A stretch of DNA of 64,000 nucleotides from JBAXTZ01 sp041666525 (GTDB lineage Bacteria > Bacillota > Negativicutes > JBAXTZ01), in the NCBI GenBank assembly GCA_041666525.1, contig JBAYGT010000003.1, positions 62,001 through 126,000 on the forward strand, read 5' to 3'. Below are positions 49,704 to 58,544 of this stretch, in pieces. The notes beneath the pieces are model-generated. The model worked only from the letters and a program-made list of their open reading frames with translations, did no database searches and was not told where the DNA came from. A program made the translations under genes and the position numbers. Every line of letters begins with the position of its first letter. Position 1 is the first letter of the stretch.

Positions 49704-51107
49704 ATGAATATTAAACTTTCGCTCAAAGACATAATCTGGAGTTATTTAGGAGTTATTATAAAAGCCGGAGCCAATTTGATAATTCTACCAGTTTGTCTGC
49801 GGTATATGAGTGCCGACGAGATGGGCATGTTCTATATTTTTATGTCGATAAACGCAATGATGTTGTTATTCGACTTGGGTTTTTCACCAACAATAACCAG
49901 GTTCGTTTCTTATGCATTTGGCGGGGCGAAATTAATAACCGGTAAAGGCTTTCTGGATGCAGAGCAACACGGACAGCCTAATTTTGCGTTAATTGGTCAA
50001 CTGATGCGACTGGCAAAAAAAATCTATCTGATAATATCACTAGCGGTGTTAATTGTTCTGGCAATTTTCGGAAGCATCTACATCGACTATGTCGGTAAAG
50101 CGCTGCCTTTGGGCTATTTGTTTACGGCATGGGCGGTTTTTCTCGGCGGGATAGTACTGAACCTGTTTAATTATTATTGGGCGCCATGTTTGGTCGGTAT
50201 CGGTAAGGTCAAACTGTTTCAAAAGGCAAATGTTTATAGTCAGGTGTTTTACCTTTTGATGATAACTGTTTCTGTGCCGTTTGTTAAATATCCGCTAGTT
50301 TGCATTGCAGTAGCGTATGCGTTGAGTGGAATAATCATGCGAAGCATAGCAAAGTACTATTTGAAGATCAGTGTTAATATGAACGATTCGCAGGGCGAAA
50401 AAACGATACAGAACGATAAAACAGTGTTTGCGATTTTATTTGCTAATGCCCGAAAAATTGTGTTGGTAACTGTCGGTTCGTTGCTTGTAAATCAAGGTAG
50501 TATGTTCTTGTGTTCGATTTTTTTCAGTATCAGCACTGTGGCGTCCTTTGGTTTGACCACACAATTGTTTGCGGCGGTGGCAACGATTGGTGCGACTTAC
50601 GTCCGAACTTTCTTGCCGGCAATTAACGAGGCAAGCATGCGGAACAATCACGAGTTGCTGGTTAAGTTACTTGCAAAAAGCGTAGTTGTCGGTTGGAGTA
50701 TTTTCTTGTGTGGCGTGTTGGCGATTGTGGTTGTTTTGCCACATTTTATCTTACTGCTAAAATCGCACACCGAGTTATTACCGGCACCATTGCTACTGTT
50801 AGTGGCGTTATATATGTTTTTGGAATTCAACCATGGACAGATTTTTGCGCTGTTTATTTATGCAAAAAATGAAATACCGTTCGTCATCCCGTCATTGGTT
50901 TCGGGCTGCGCTATTGTAATTATTGCGGTGTTTAACGTAAAAATTTTGGGTTATGGTTTGGTTGGAATATTAAGCGCGCAATTTTTGGTTCAAGCAGTGT
51001 TTCAAAATTGGTATTGGCCGCGGTTGGTACTAACAAGGATGAATATCAGGATGGACAGTTTACTGGTTATTGGTGCGAGAGAGTTTGTAAATATTTTACG
51101 ACGTTAG
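49704..51107 (+). CDS. polysaccharide flippase (Wzx/MOP family)
   Basis: This 467-residue protein has about twelve to fourteen membrane helices with the start IIWSYLGVIIKAGANLIILPVCLRYMSADEMGMFYIF typical of Wzx/PST proteins and a second-half duplication. It flips undecaprenyl-linked repeat units across the inner membrane. It is divergent from the initiating transferase operon and upstream of a deacetylase-like gene. The ribosome binding site is weak (AGGAAAA). Confidence 0.88.
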   Translation: MNIKLSLKDIIWSYLGVIIKAGANLIILPVCLRYMSADEMGMFYIFMSINAMMLLFDLGFSPTITRFVSYAFGGAKLITGKGFLDAEQHGQPNFALIGQLMRLAKKIYLIISLAVLIVLAIFGSIYIDYVGKALPLGYLFTAWAVFLGGIVLNLFNYYWAPCLVGIGKVKLFQKANVYSQVFYLLMITVSVPFVKYPLVCIAVAYALSGIIMRSIAKYYLKISVNMNDSQGEKTIQNDKTVFAILFANARKIVLVTVGSLLVNQGSMFLCSIFFSISTVASFGLTTQLFAAVATIGATYVRTFLPAINEASMRNNHELLVKLLAKSVVVGWSIFLCGVLAIVVVLPHFILLLKSHTELLPAPLLLLVALYMFLEFNHGQIFALFIYAKNEIPFVIPSLVSGCAIVIIAVFNVKILGYGLVGILSAQFLVQAVFQNWYWPRLVLTRMNIRMDSLLVIGAREFVNILRR

Positions 51108-51266
51108 TAATAAAATGGTGAGGGGAAATATATTTCTTTGCATTTTTCTTTCTCAACCTAATATTTTTTGCTATACTTACGCGTATTTAGAATTGGAAAA
51201 CATCGAAATTCTAGAAAAAAGAGAGACGGTAAAATTTGATAAAATAGTTTTTAGAGGTGAGTTTAA

Positions 51267-52268
51267 ATGGGGAATTTGTGTATATCGTTTGATTTTGAAA
51301 TGTATTGGGCATTCATTGGCGAACGTGCTTACGATTCATATAAAGCAAATATGCTTGGGAAACGCAAAGCAATACCACGGATACTTGAACTTTTTGAACG
51401 GTACGATATTCATGCCAGTTGGGCAACCGTTGGGCTTATTATGTGTGAAGACGGCGAAGAGCTGGAGGGTTACCGCCCGAAAAAAATGCCATCATATTTG
51501 GCTAATGCCATTTCTCCATATAAGTATTTGTCATCTAAAAAGACGCAGTCAAGGCTGAAAAGCGACGCGGAATTCAAAAAATGCCATTTTGCGCCGGATT
51601 TGGTGCGCACGATTCTTGATTGTCCGAATCAAGAGTTGGCAACGCATACGTTTTCACATTATTATTGTAACGAACCCGGGCAGACTATTGATGAGTTTGA
51701 TGCCGATATCGAGGCTGCAAAAAAAATTGCGCTGAATAAATTTGGCGTGGATATTAAGAGTATAATATTTCCGCGCCACCAAACCAACAAACAGTGCTTG
51801 GATGTATGTTTTAAACATGGAATAAAGTGTTATCGCGGTAATCAAAAATCGTGGCTGTTTAATGATGTTGATTCGCAGAAAGATTCATTGATTAAAAAAA
51901 CATTACGCTATGCGGATAATTTTTTTAATTTAACTGGCTCTAATATCAGCCACATTTATACCCGAAAAAATAATTTGATAAATATTCCGGCAAGTTTCTT
52001 TCTTCGACCATACGATAAAAGGTTTGCATTGCTAAATTGTTTCCGCCTGCAGCGAATAAAAAATGCCATGAAAAATGCGGCGAATACTGACCACGTTTGT
52101 CATCTTTGGTTACATCCGCATAATTATGGTGTAGATATTGAAGAGAATTTAACTTTTTTGAACGAAATATTTGAATATTATACGCAATTAAACAAAGAAA
52201 GCGGCTTTAAGTCCTTAAACATGAAAGAACTGGCGGATGAACACGAACAGACAGGAATTGCATGGTGA
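51267..52268 (+). CDS. polysaccharide deacetylase-like protein
   Basis: This 333-residue protein has an NodB-like barrel: SFDFEMYWA with the metal Asp near the N-terminus, an IHASWATVGLI segment, ATHTFSHYYC giving the His-x-x-x-His metal site, a IFPRHQTNKQ motif, and a late HLWLHPHNYG. It would deacetylate N-acetyl sugars of the surface polysaccharide. The ATG at 51267 follows AGAGGTGA. The 160 bases upstream contain an extended -10 candidate (TGC-TATACT at 51169-51177). Confidence 0.82.
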   Translation: MGNLCISFDFEMYWAFIGERAYDSYKANMLGKRKAIPRILELFERYDIHASWATVGLIMCEDGEELEGYRPKKMPSYLANAISPYKYLSSKKTQSRLKSDAEFKKCHFAPDLVRTILDCPNQELATHTFSHYYCNEPGQTIDEFDADIEAAKKIALNKFGVDIKSIIFPRHQTNKQCLDVCFKHGIKCYRGNQKSWLFNDVDSQKDSLIKKTLRYADNFFNLTGSNISHIYTRKNNLINIPASFFLRPYDKRFALLNCFRLQRIKNAMKNAANTDHVCHLWLHPHNYGVDIEENLTFLNEIFEYYTQLNKESGFKSLNMKELADEHEQTGIAW

Positions 52269-52294
52269 TGTTCGCTTGAAATTAATGTTTTTGA

Positions 52295-52323
52295 TTGACG
52301 GTTTTAAGAAATTGTGGTATAAT
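52295..52323 (+). promoter_or_regulatory. promoter of the second inverse autotransporter
   Basis: TTGACG (52295-52300), 17 bases, then consensus TATAAT (52318-52323) with TGG before it. It is one of the best promoter matches in the window. A 6-bp hairpin CGCGAC / GTCGCG follows at 52325-52341, at the likely 5' end of the mRNA. Confidence 0.75.
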
Positions 52324-52405
52324 GCGCGACGCGTAGTCGCGTTGTGTAATTGCTGGCTACAATAAATAAAATCAAATTCATTAGCAGGAGTTTCAGGGAG
52401 AAAAA

Positions 52406-55400
52406 GTGTTAGATAGATGCAGGAAACTGGTTATTTATATAGTTTTGGCAGCTTTCGTTTGTAATTATTGCCAAATAACGGCGTATGCAACCGGAGCAGA
52501 ATTGACTGATGCAGATCAGCAACAGGCGCAATCGGAAAAATACCGGTTTACGTCGGTTGCTGTTTCTGATACGCCCGGCAGCGCCAGTGCAGATAGTCAG
52601 AATATAAACGCGCTTAACAGCATGGTTTCGGCGGTTCAGGCTTGGTTGCAAAACGGTAGCGGTCCGGATTGGTTAAAACGCACTACGGTGCGCTTGGGCT
52701 TTTCGTCACAATACAATACTTTGTTTTCAATCGATACCATTCAGCCGTTTATGTTGAAAAATGAGGCGGCATTGTTTTGGCAAGCGAGCTACACGCGTGA
52801 TTCGCAAGATATGGCAAACAGTGCGGTGAATTTTGGTGTCGGTTATCGAAAAATCGTCAACGATTCGGCAATAATCGGGGTAAATGCTTTTGTTGATCAA
52901 GCGCTTGCTAATAGTCATACCCGCGCTGGTATCGGCGAAGAACTATTGTTTTCGAATTTGGAAATTCGTTCCAATCAATATATTGGTTTGACAAATCCGG
53001 TGTTTATTTCGACTGCTAGTGGTATGGACACTTTGGAACGGGTTGTTAACGGTGTCGATTATGAGGTCGGCGGCAGCACGGTGCTAGCGCCATGGTTGGG
53101 AGTGTTTTTGCAAGGTTCGCATTGGTGGTTGTTAGATAACAACCAAACTATGCAGGGGAATTTAAACTCCTATAATGTACAGAATAATATCGGTGTGCGC
53201 GTTAATCTGGCGCTCACTCAACAGCTTCAGCTTGAAGCCGGTGTTAATGGCAATTATGGTGGTGGCGCTGCTAATCAGTCAGGTGTTAACCAATATGTCA
53301 AGGTTGATTTCAACCTCGCCAGTGACGCGGTCCGGGCCGCGCTGTTTGGACCAGAAGTACCGGTCGCAGAGAGCAGCGATGTTCATAACAAATTACTGCA
53401 AATCGTTCGACGTGAAAACATCATCATGACGCAACAATATCAGACACCATCCAAAGCAGCAGTGGTTGTGGCGGTGCAATATGCCGACAATAGCCCGGCG
53501 GCCAGTGTTCCAGTAGTGGCAACTCAGACCAATGGAGCGCGCTTGACTACACAGGCGAAGACTGATGCTAACGGTAATGCCAGTTTTCAAAATCTTAATT
53601 ACGGCAGCTACAATCTTACCGCTGTGGTTTCCGGAAATGAATATACGGTAGCGCAAACTATATCTGACGATAGCAATAAGGCTGTTACTATCTTGACTCA
53701 GGAAGCGTATCTTCAGAAAAACAAAACGATGATAACCGCACTGGCAAAATATACCGACGGTGTTCCAACAGACGGATATACTGCCTATCTGCTTGATGAA
53801 AAAGGTAAAGTCCAAGATAAAGCTGAACTTGTTGGCGGGAAAGCGGTATTCAGTAAATGTACGCCTGGAAAATACAGCGTGCGGGTATATTTTAACGATG
53901 ATCCCGATAACAAATATGGCAAATTCTATGAAACTGAACAAACGAATTATGCGGCTGGCGAATACACCGCACTGATTAATAATGTAAATTCTCCGGCTAC
54001 GGTTACATTGAAAGTGAATTATTCCGATCGCACAGATAGTGCGGTAGATAATGCAAAAATAACACTTGCTCATGTATCAGCCGAGAGTGATGTGAAGAAT
54101 ATAATCGCCGAAGGGAGAACGGACAAGAATGGTTCGGTCTCTTTCGCTGGAATTTTGGCCGGAACAGCAGAAGTGACAGTGTTTGACAAGCAGCGCGATT
54201 TTGCCAGCATTGTTGAAATCAAAGAAAGTGTTGCTGATAATAATGCAAGCGTAGTGTTACCGGCAGCGACGTTCAATGTTCCGGTGGTTTATGCTGATAA
54301 TACGCCGGCGCGTTTGGTAAACGTCGTAGCTCAGCCGCAGGCACATCCGGAATTAGCTGTGTCAACAACTACCAACGGTAATGGATTGGCGATTATCGAT
54401 GGTTTGACGCCAAATATTGTTTATGACGTTTATGCAAAATTGAACGGTGAAACATATGATTGTGGTAACGAAATTGGTTATGCCGGTGAAACAAAACTGA
54501 CAAAAACAATTACTGTTCCCAAAAAAGAAATTGATGCAACTGTAGACGTAAAGGTTGCTTACGATACCGGAACAGCGGTGGAAAAATCTAAACTAGTTGT
54601 ATCTACCTTCAATGAAGATGCGCAAAAATGGCAATATTATCGCACGGTCTATACTGATGCCGCCGGCAATGCAACGTTTCCGGCGCTTGGTAAATTGCGT
54701 ATCGAAGAAGAATATTACGGGGCGGCGTCAAAACCGGTATTTATCGATGTTTCCAAAAAAACAACCGAACAGGTTAATATTATCAAACAATCGGCAAAAC
54801 TGACGTTGGCAGTTAATAAAGATGGCGTGCCGGCTGACTGTAATTATGTTGAAATTTCGCGTATGAATGAAGGTAAAATCAATACGAACGGCGATCAAAA
54901 GATTGTGGTCAAAACTAAAAAAGAAGGAACGGCGGTCGCGTTGCCAATCGGCCGATATCAGTTGCTGGCAGTTATTCCCGGAATGCCGCGGGCCCTGGTT
55001 ACCGGCTATGAATTGCATAGTGATCAGCAAACGACTTTGCAAATCAGTTCCAATGACACCCCAAGTGTGTTGACTGTTAACGCAAGTCATTTGACCAGTA
55101 ATGTTCCGGCCGAGAAAGCCAATTTGACTTTGTATCGTATTCCGCAGCAAGGCAGTAGTGAACGCACGCTTGTCGGTAGTACGACAACGAACACTGATGG
55201 TAAAGGCCGATTTAGCGGACTGGATAAAGGCTGGTATTATATCAAACTGGAATACAGAGGCTATCAGGACTACGCCGAGAGTTATGTTGAAGGCGAACGG
55301 ATAATATCTTTTGGCACTTTGCCAAGCGGTAATTTTACAGTATTCACGGCAAATCGCGACCAACGTCTGTCGTTTGCCGATGTGACAATTACCCGTCTCA

Positions 55401-56143
55401 GCGAGGGTTATATTCGCGCCAACACCAAAACTATCAGTGTGAAATCAGATGCTGACGGCGTGGCGCCGCTGTGGTGTCTGCCGACGGGAGAATATAGTAT
55501 TACCGCCAGGTATCAGTATCCTGGCGAACCGGTTATGGAAAGCACTGTGACTAGAAATCTGGCATTCAACGCTTGGGACAACGTTACAATCGACTTCGAA
55601 AAATATTGGAGTGTTGCAGTTGATGCAAAATACACCAATAATATGCCGGTTGCCGGGGTGAATGTTGAAATGAATTACCTTTCGGCCAAATTGCGTGGCG
55701 TTACAGACGTAAACGGCAGAGTGGTGTTTACACAGAATCAACCTTTTTCCGGGCCGCTGACCTGTAGTTTTATGGGTGACAGCCAGAATTTAGGGAATGT
55801 AAAAGCTACTTATAATGCGATAAATCCACTGCCGGCAATTTATTCGTTATCCGGCATCAATGTGCGTGCTATCAGTAAAAATGCCAAACCGTTGGCACTT
55901 GCGGAAGTTACTTTGCTAAAAGATGGCTCGGTAATTGCGACGCGCAGAACGGACTTTTTTGGCAGTGTTTCGTTTGGTGATCTGACGCCCGGGAAATATT
56001 CAATAAAAGTCGGAAAAACAACCAGTCAAACGACGCTTGGTTATAAGGAAACAAAAAATATTATTGTTCGCAGCCGGTTTATGCTGGAGAATGATAGTTA
56101 TGCCGCGGTCAATTTGGACGAGCAGGAATTTGACGTTGAATAG
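52406..56143 (+). CDS. inverse autotransporter (intimin/invasin-like), ~10 Ig-like repeats
   Basis: This 1245-residue protein starts at GTG 52406 after a GGGAG site. It has a signal peptide, a 55-residue linker and an inverse-autotransporter barrel at about residues 85-310 (DWLKRTTVRLGF, NFGVGYRKI, GVNAFVD, HTRAGIGEELLF, and final YVKVDFNLA). About ten beta-sandwich modules of 75-95 residues follow, each with a Thr/Ser-Asp-x-x-Gly-x-x-x-Phe segment (TDANGNASFQNL-like), as in Cna-B or Ig-like adhesin domains. The barrel is a diverged paralogue of the 9302 protein; the passenger is of a different type. Confidence 0.9.
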   Translation: MLDRCRKLVIYIVLAAFVCNYCQITAYATGAELTDADQQQAQSEKYRFTSVAVSDTPGSASADSQNINALNSMVSAVQAWLQNGSGPDWLKRTTVRLGFSSQYNTLFSIDTIQPFMLKNEAALFWQASYTRDSQDMANSAVNFGVGYRKIVNDSAIIGVNAFVDQALANSHTRAGIGEELLFSNLEIRSNQYIGLTNPVFISTASGMDTLERVVNGVDYEVGGSTVLAPWLGVFLQGSHWWLLDNNQTMQGNLNSYNVQNNIGVRVNLALTQQLQLEAGVNGNYGGGAANQSGVNQYVKVDFNLASDAVRAALFGPEVPVAESSDVHNKLLQIVRRENIIMTQQYQTPSKAAVVVAVQYADNSPAASVPVVATQTNGARLTTQAKTDANGNASFQNLNYGSYNLTAVVSGNEYTVAQTISDDSNKAVTILTQEAYLQKNKTMITALAKYTDGVPTDGYTAYLLDEKGKVQDKAELVGGKAVFSKCTPGKYSVRVYFNDDPDNKYGKFYETEQTNYAAGEYTALINNVNSPATVTLKVNYSDRTDSAVDNAKITLAHVSAESDVKNIIAEGRTDKNGSVSFAGILAGTAEVTVFDKQRDFASIVEIKESVADNNASVVLPAATFNVPVVYADNTPARLVNVVAQPQAHPELAVSTTTNGNGLAIIDGLTPNIVYDVYAKLNGETYDCGNEIGYAGETKLTKTITVPKKEIDATVDVKVAYDTGTAVEKSKLVVSTFNEDAQKWQYYRTVYTDAAGNATFPALGKLRIEEEYYGAASKPVFIDVSKKTTEQVNIIKQSAKLTLAVNKDGVPADCNYVEISRMNEGKINTNGDQKIVVKTKKEGTAVALPIGRYQLLAVIPGMPRALVTGYELHSDQQTTLQISSNDTPSVLTVNASHLTSNVPAEKANLTLYRIPQQGSSERTLVGSTTTNTDGKGRFSGLDKGWYYIKLEYRGYQDYAESYVEGERIISFGTLPSGNFTVFTANRDQRLSFADVTITRLSEGYIRANTKTISVKSDADGVAPLWCLPTGEYSITARYQYPGEPVMESTVTRNLAFNAWDNVTIDFEKYWSVAVDAKYTNNMPVAGVNVEMNYLSAKLRGVTDVNGRVVFTQNQPFSGPLTCSFMGDSQNLGNVKATYNAINPLPAIYSLSGINVRAISKNAKPLALAEVTLLKDGSVIATRRTDFFGSVSFGDLTPGKYSIKVGKTTSQTTLGYKETKNIIVRSRFMLENDSYAAVNLDEQEFDVE
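53440..56080 (+). repeat. about ten tandem Ig-like (Cna-B-like) modules
   Basis: Approximate span of degenerate beta-sandwich repeats of 75-95 residues, recognised by TDxxGxxxF and PGxYxV-type segments. DNA-level identity between units is low, so the array is old. Boundaries are by eye. Confidence 0.6.
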
Positions 56144-56154
56144 GTACAGCACAC

Positions 56155-56198
56155 AAAAACCTCGTTAAGATGAATATCTTAGCGTGGTTTTTTCTTTT
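56155..56198 (+). terminator. intrinsic terminator after the second adhesin
   Basis: AAAACCTCGTTAAGAT pairs with ATCTTAGCGTGGTTTT (with G-T pairs) around a short loop and is followed by T-rich sequence. Confidence 0.75.
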
Positions 56199-56228
56199 AT
56201 CCGTGTCCATGCTGTTTTGAAGTTTGTT

Positions 56229-56257
56229 TTGCACAATTATATTACGTATTGTATAAT
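56229..56257 (+). promoter_or_regulatory. promoter of the polysaccharide operon
   Basis: TTGCAC (56229-56234), 17 bases, then consensus TATAAT (56252-56257), about 50 bases before the first glycosyltransferase gene. Confidence 0.75.
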
Positions 56258-56305
56258 AAATCGGCGTGTGCAATTAAAAATTAGAAACGTCTTTGTGGGG
56301 GAACA

Positions 56306-57439
56306 ATGCGAAAAATAAGGGTCGTTCACATAATTTCTGGAACTACTCACGGCGGAGCTGAGCGAATGTTGCAAAAGATTGTGCGGTTTACTGATAAAAG
56401 CCGTTATTGTGCAGAAATAATTTCGTTGAACGGCATTGGCGTGGTTGGGCAAGAAATGCTGGATGAAGGCATGACCGTACACAGTTTTTCGTTGAAATCA
56501 TGGAAAATCTTTTTTTCATTGATTGCGCTTGCCAGATTGTTGCGGACTATTAAACCAGATATTGTGCAGACGTGGATGTATCACGGCGATTTTTTTGGCG
56601 GTGTATTGGCAAAAATCTGTACTAAAGCCAAGATAATTTGGGGTATCCGGGTAACTTTGGACGGTAAGAATCTTGAACAGCGCAGTACCTGGGTATTAGC
56701 ATACATAAATGCACTGCTTTCGCATTTTATTCCTGACGTTATCATAAGTAATTCGGTTGATGGCAGAGATTCACATATCCGGAGTGGTTATGCAAGAAAA
56801 AAATTCGTTTTGGTTCCGAATGGTTTTGAGACTGAACGGTATCAGTTCGATAAAATTAAGCGGATAAAGTCACGTACTGAATGGCAGATTGGTGACGGTG
56901 ATTTTGTTATCGGCATGGCTGGACGTTATGTCAAACAAAAAGACTGGTTGACTTTTTTTAAGCTGATTGCTGATTTGTGCAAGCACAATCCAAACATTAA
57001 AGCGGTTGTTTGCGGTTCGAAGATGGATAATGGCAACCCGGCGCTCGGCGCAGTTATTGATGAATTACAAATTCGGGACAGGATTGTTATGCTGGGACCG
57101 ATAAGCAATATGATAGACTTTTATTGCGGGTTGGATTTGTTCGCGTTGACTTCGATTTTTGAGGGGTTTCCTAATGTGGTCGGCGAAGCGTTGGCGATAG
57201 GTCTTCCTTGTGTGGTAACCAATGCCGGAGAGTGCCGGGAATTGGTCGAAGCATGTTACGTCGCGCCATGTGGCGCGGTTTCCGCATTAAGTGCGATGTG
57301 CCAGCGGATTATTGATATGGATGATTTGCAACTTGTAAAATATAAAAGCGAGTTGGCACATTCGTTGCGTGCGAGATATGACATCAAAAATATTGTGCAG
57401 CTACAGCAAGAAATATATGATAGCTTGGTGCACGGTTAG
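56306..57439 (+). CDS. glycosyltransferase, GT4-like
   Basis: This 377-residue two-domain (GT-B) glycosyltransferase opens with the SGTTHGGAERML acceptor motif. The donor-binding domain has a GMAGRYVKQKDWLTF strand and the EFxxE-like SIFEGFPNVVGEALAIGLPCVVTNAGE signature. It would add one sugar to the lipid-linked repeat unit at the inner face of the membrane. It is the first gene of the plus-strand operon, with a GGGGGAAC site. Confidence 0.92.
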   Translation: MRKIRVVHIISGTTHGGAERMLQKIVRFTDKSRYCAEIISLNGIGVVGQEMLDEGMTVHSFSLKSWKIFFSLIALARLLRTIKPDIVQTWMYHGDFFGGVLAKICTKAKIIWGIRVTLDGKNLEQRSTWVLAYINALLSHFIPDVIISNSVDGRDSHIRSGYARKKFVLVPNGFETERYQFDKIKRIKSRTEWQIGDGDFVIGMAGRYVKQKDWLTFFKLIADLCKHNPNIKAVVCGSKMDNGNPALGAVIDELQIRDRIVMLGPISNMIDFYCGLDLFALTSIFEGFPNVVGEALAIGLPCVVTNAGECRELVEACYVAPCGAVSALSAMCQRIIDMDDLQLVKYKSELAHSLRARYDIKNIVQLQQEIYDSLVHG

Positions 57440-57472
57440 TAATTATTTTTTAGCTGCAGAGAGGGGTTGTTT

Positions 57473-58516
57473 ATGATTGAGGCAGGCAGACCACTGAAGG
57501 TTGCCGCTTTTACCGGTAACAATCGCCAGCCTAGTTCACGGTTTCGCGTCCGTCAATATATTCGTCCGCTAAAAAACGAGAATGTTGAAATGACAGATTT
57601 TTCTTGTCGCTCAGGGGTTTATGCCCCAGAGAACAAATATCTGCGGCCAATTTGGGGTGTTGCAAATTTAGCTGAGCATTTTGTTGCGGCGGTACGGTCA
57701 CATCGTTATGATGTTACATTGTTAAACAGAGAATTCTTAGCAACTTATTATACTTTGGAATGGTTAACCAAGGCACCGCGAGTATTTGATATCGATGATG
57801 CGATATATACGCACCGCCGTGGCGGTGGATTTGTAGACAAATTGCTTCAAATTTCATCTGCGGTCATTTGCGGACATGAATACTTGGCTGAATATTGCCG
57901 GCGAATTAACCATAATGTCTACATTGTCCCGACATCTGTAGATGTTAAGCGTTTTATTCCGAGCGTGAAGACTGCCACTAGCGGTAAAATCATTGGTTGG
58001 TCTGGACAACAAAACGGATTGCAATATGTATATGCAATTGAAGATGGATTAAAAAAAGTCCTTGCTGCAAACAAAAATGCCAAATTACGGATTGTTTGCG
58101 ACAAAGCGCCAAAATTTCGTTCAATTCCGGATGAACAACTGGAATATTTCAAGTGGACGGCAAACGATGAGGTGCAGTTGTTGCAGCAAATGGATATAGG
58201 CTTAATGCCGCTTACCGATAATGAGTTTAGCCGTGGTAAATGCAGTTTTAAGATGTTGACCTATATGGCTTGCGGTGTTCCGGTCGTCGTGTCGCCTGTG
58301 GGAATGAATCTGGAAGTAATGTGCGATGGCGAAGCCGGTTTTTTTGCGAATACTGACTTAGACTGGTATGACAGAATCACGACGCTGTTGAAGGATGATA
58401 AACTAAGTGCAGTTTGCGGCGTGCGTGGTCGTGAAATTGTTGAACAACGGTTTTCTGTGCAAATTAATGCAAAAAAAATTGCTGCGATTTTACGTTCAGT
58501 AAGTAATAACCACTAA
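57473..58516 (+). CDS. glycosyltransferase (GT-B type)
   Basis: This 347-residue protein has a GNNRQPSSRFRVRQYI start, a PRVFDIDDAIY motif and a C-terminal GT4-like segment (IGLMPLTDNEFSRGKCSFKMLTYMACGVPVVVSPVGMN). These features match glycosyltransferases of the GT4/'glycosyl transferases group 1' type used in exopolysaccharide synthesis. The donor is unknown. The ATG at 57473 follows GAGAGGGG; an upstream TTG at 57467 is too close to that site. Confidence 0.85.
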   Translation: MIEAGRPLKVAAFTGNNRQPSSRFRVRQYIRPLKNENVEMTDFSCRSGVYAPENKYLRPIWGVANLAEHFVAAVRSHRYDVTLLNREFLATYYTLEWLTKAPRVFDIDDAIYTHRRGGGFVDKLLQISSAVICGHEYLAEYCRRINHNVYIVPTSVDVKRFIPSVKTATSGKIIGWSGQQNGLQYVYAIEDGLKKVLAANKNAKLRIVCDKAPKFRSIPDEQLEYFKWTANDEVQLLQQMDIGLMPLTDNEFSRGKCSFKMLTYMACGVPVVVSPVGMNLEVMCDGEAGFFANTDLDWYDRITTLLKDDKLSAVCGVRGREIVEQRFSVQINAKKIAAILRSVSNNH

Positions 58517-58544
58517 AAAAGTAAATAGTTGACAGGAAAAAAAT

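Noticed and set aside
49523..49732. Small minus-strand gene between the divergent operons
   Set aside because: Hydrophobic low-complexity frame over a promoter region with no ribosome binding site.
51115..51266. Small gene upstream of the deacetylase
   Set aside because: The frame starting at 51115 runs into the deacetylase gene in another frame and lacks a family match.
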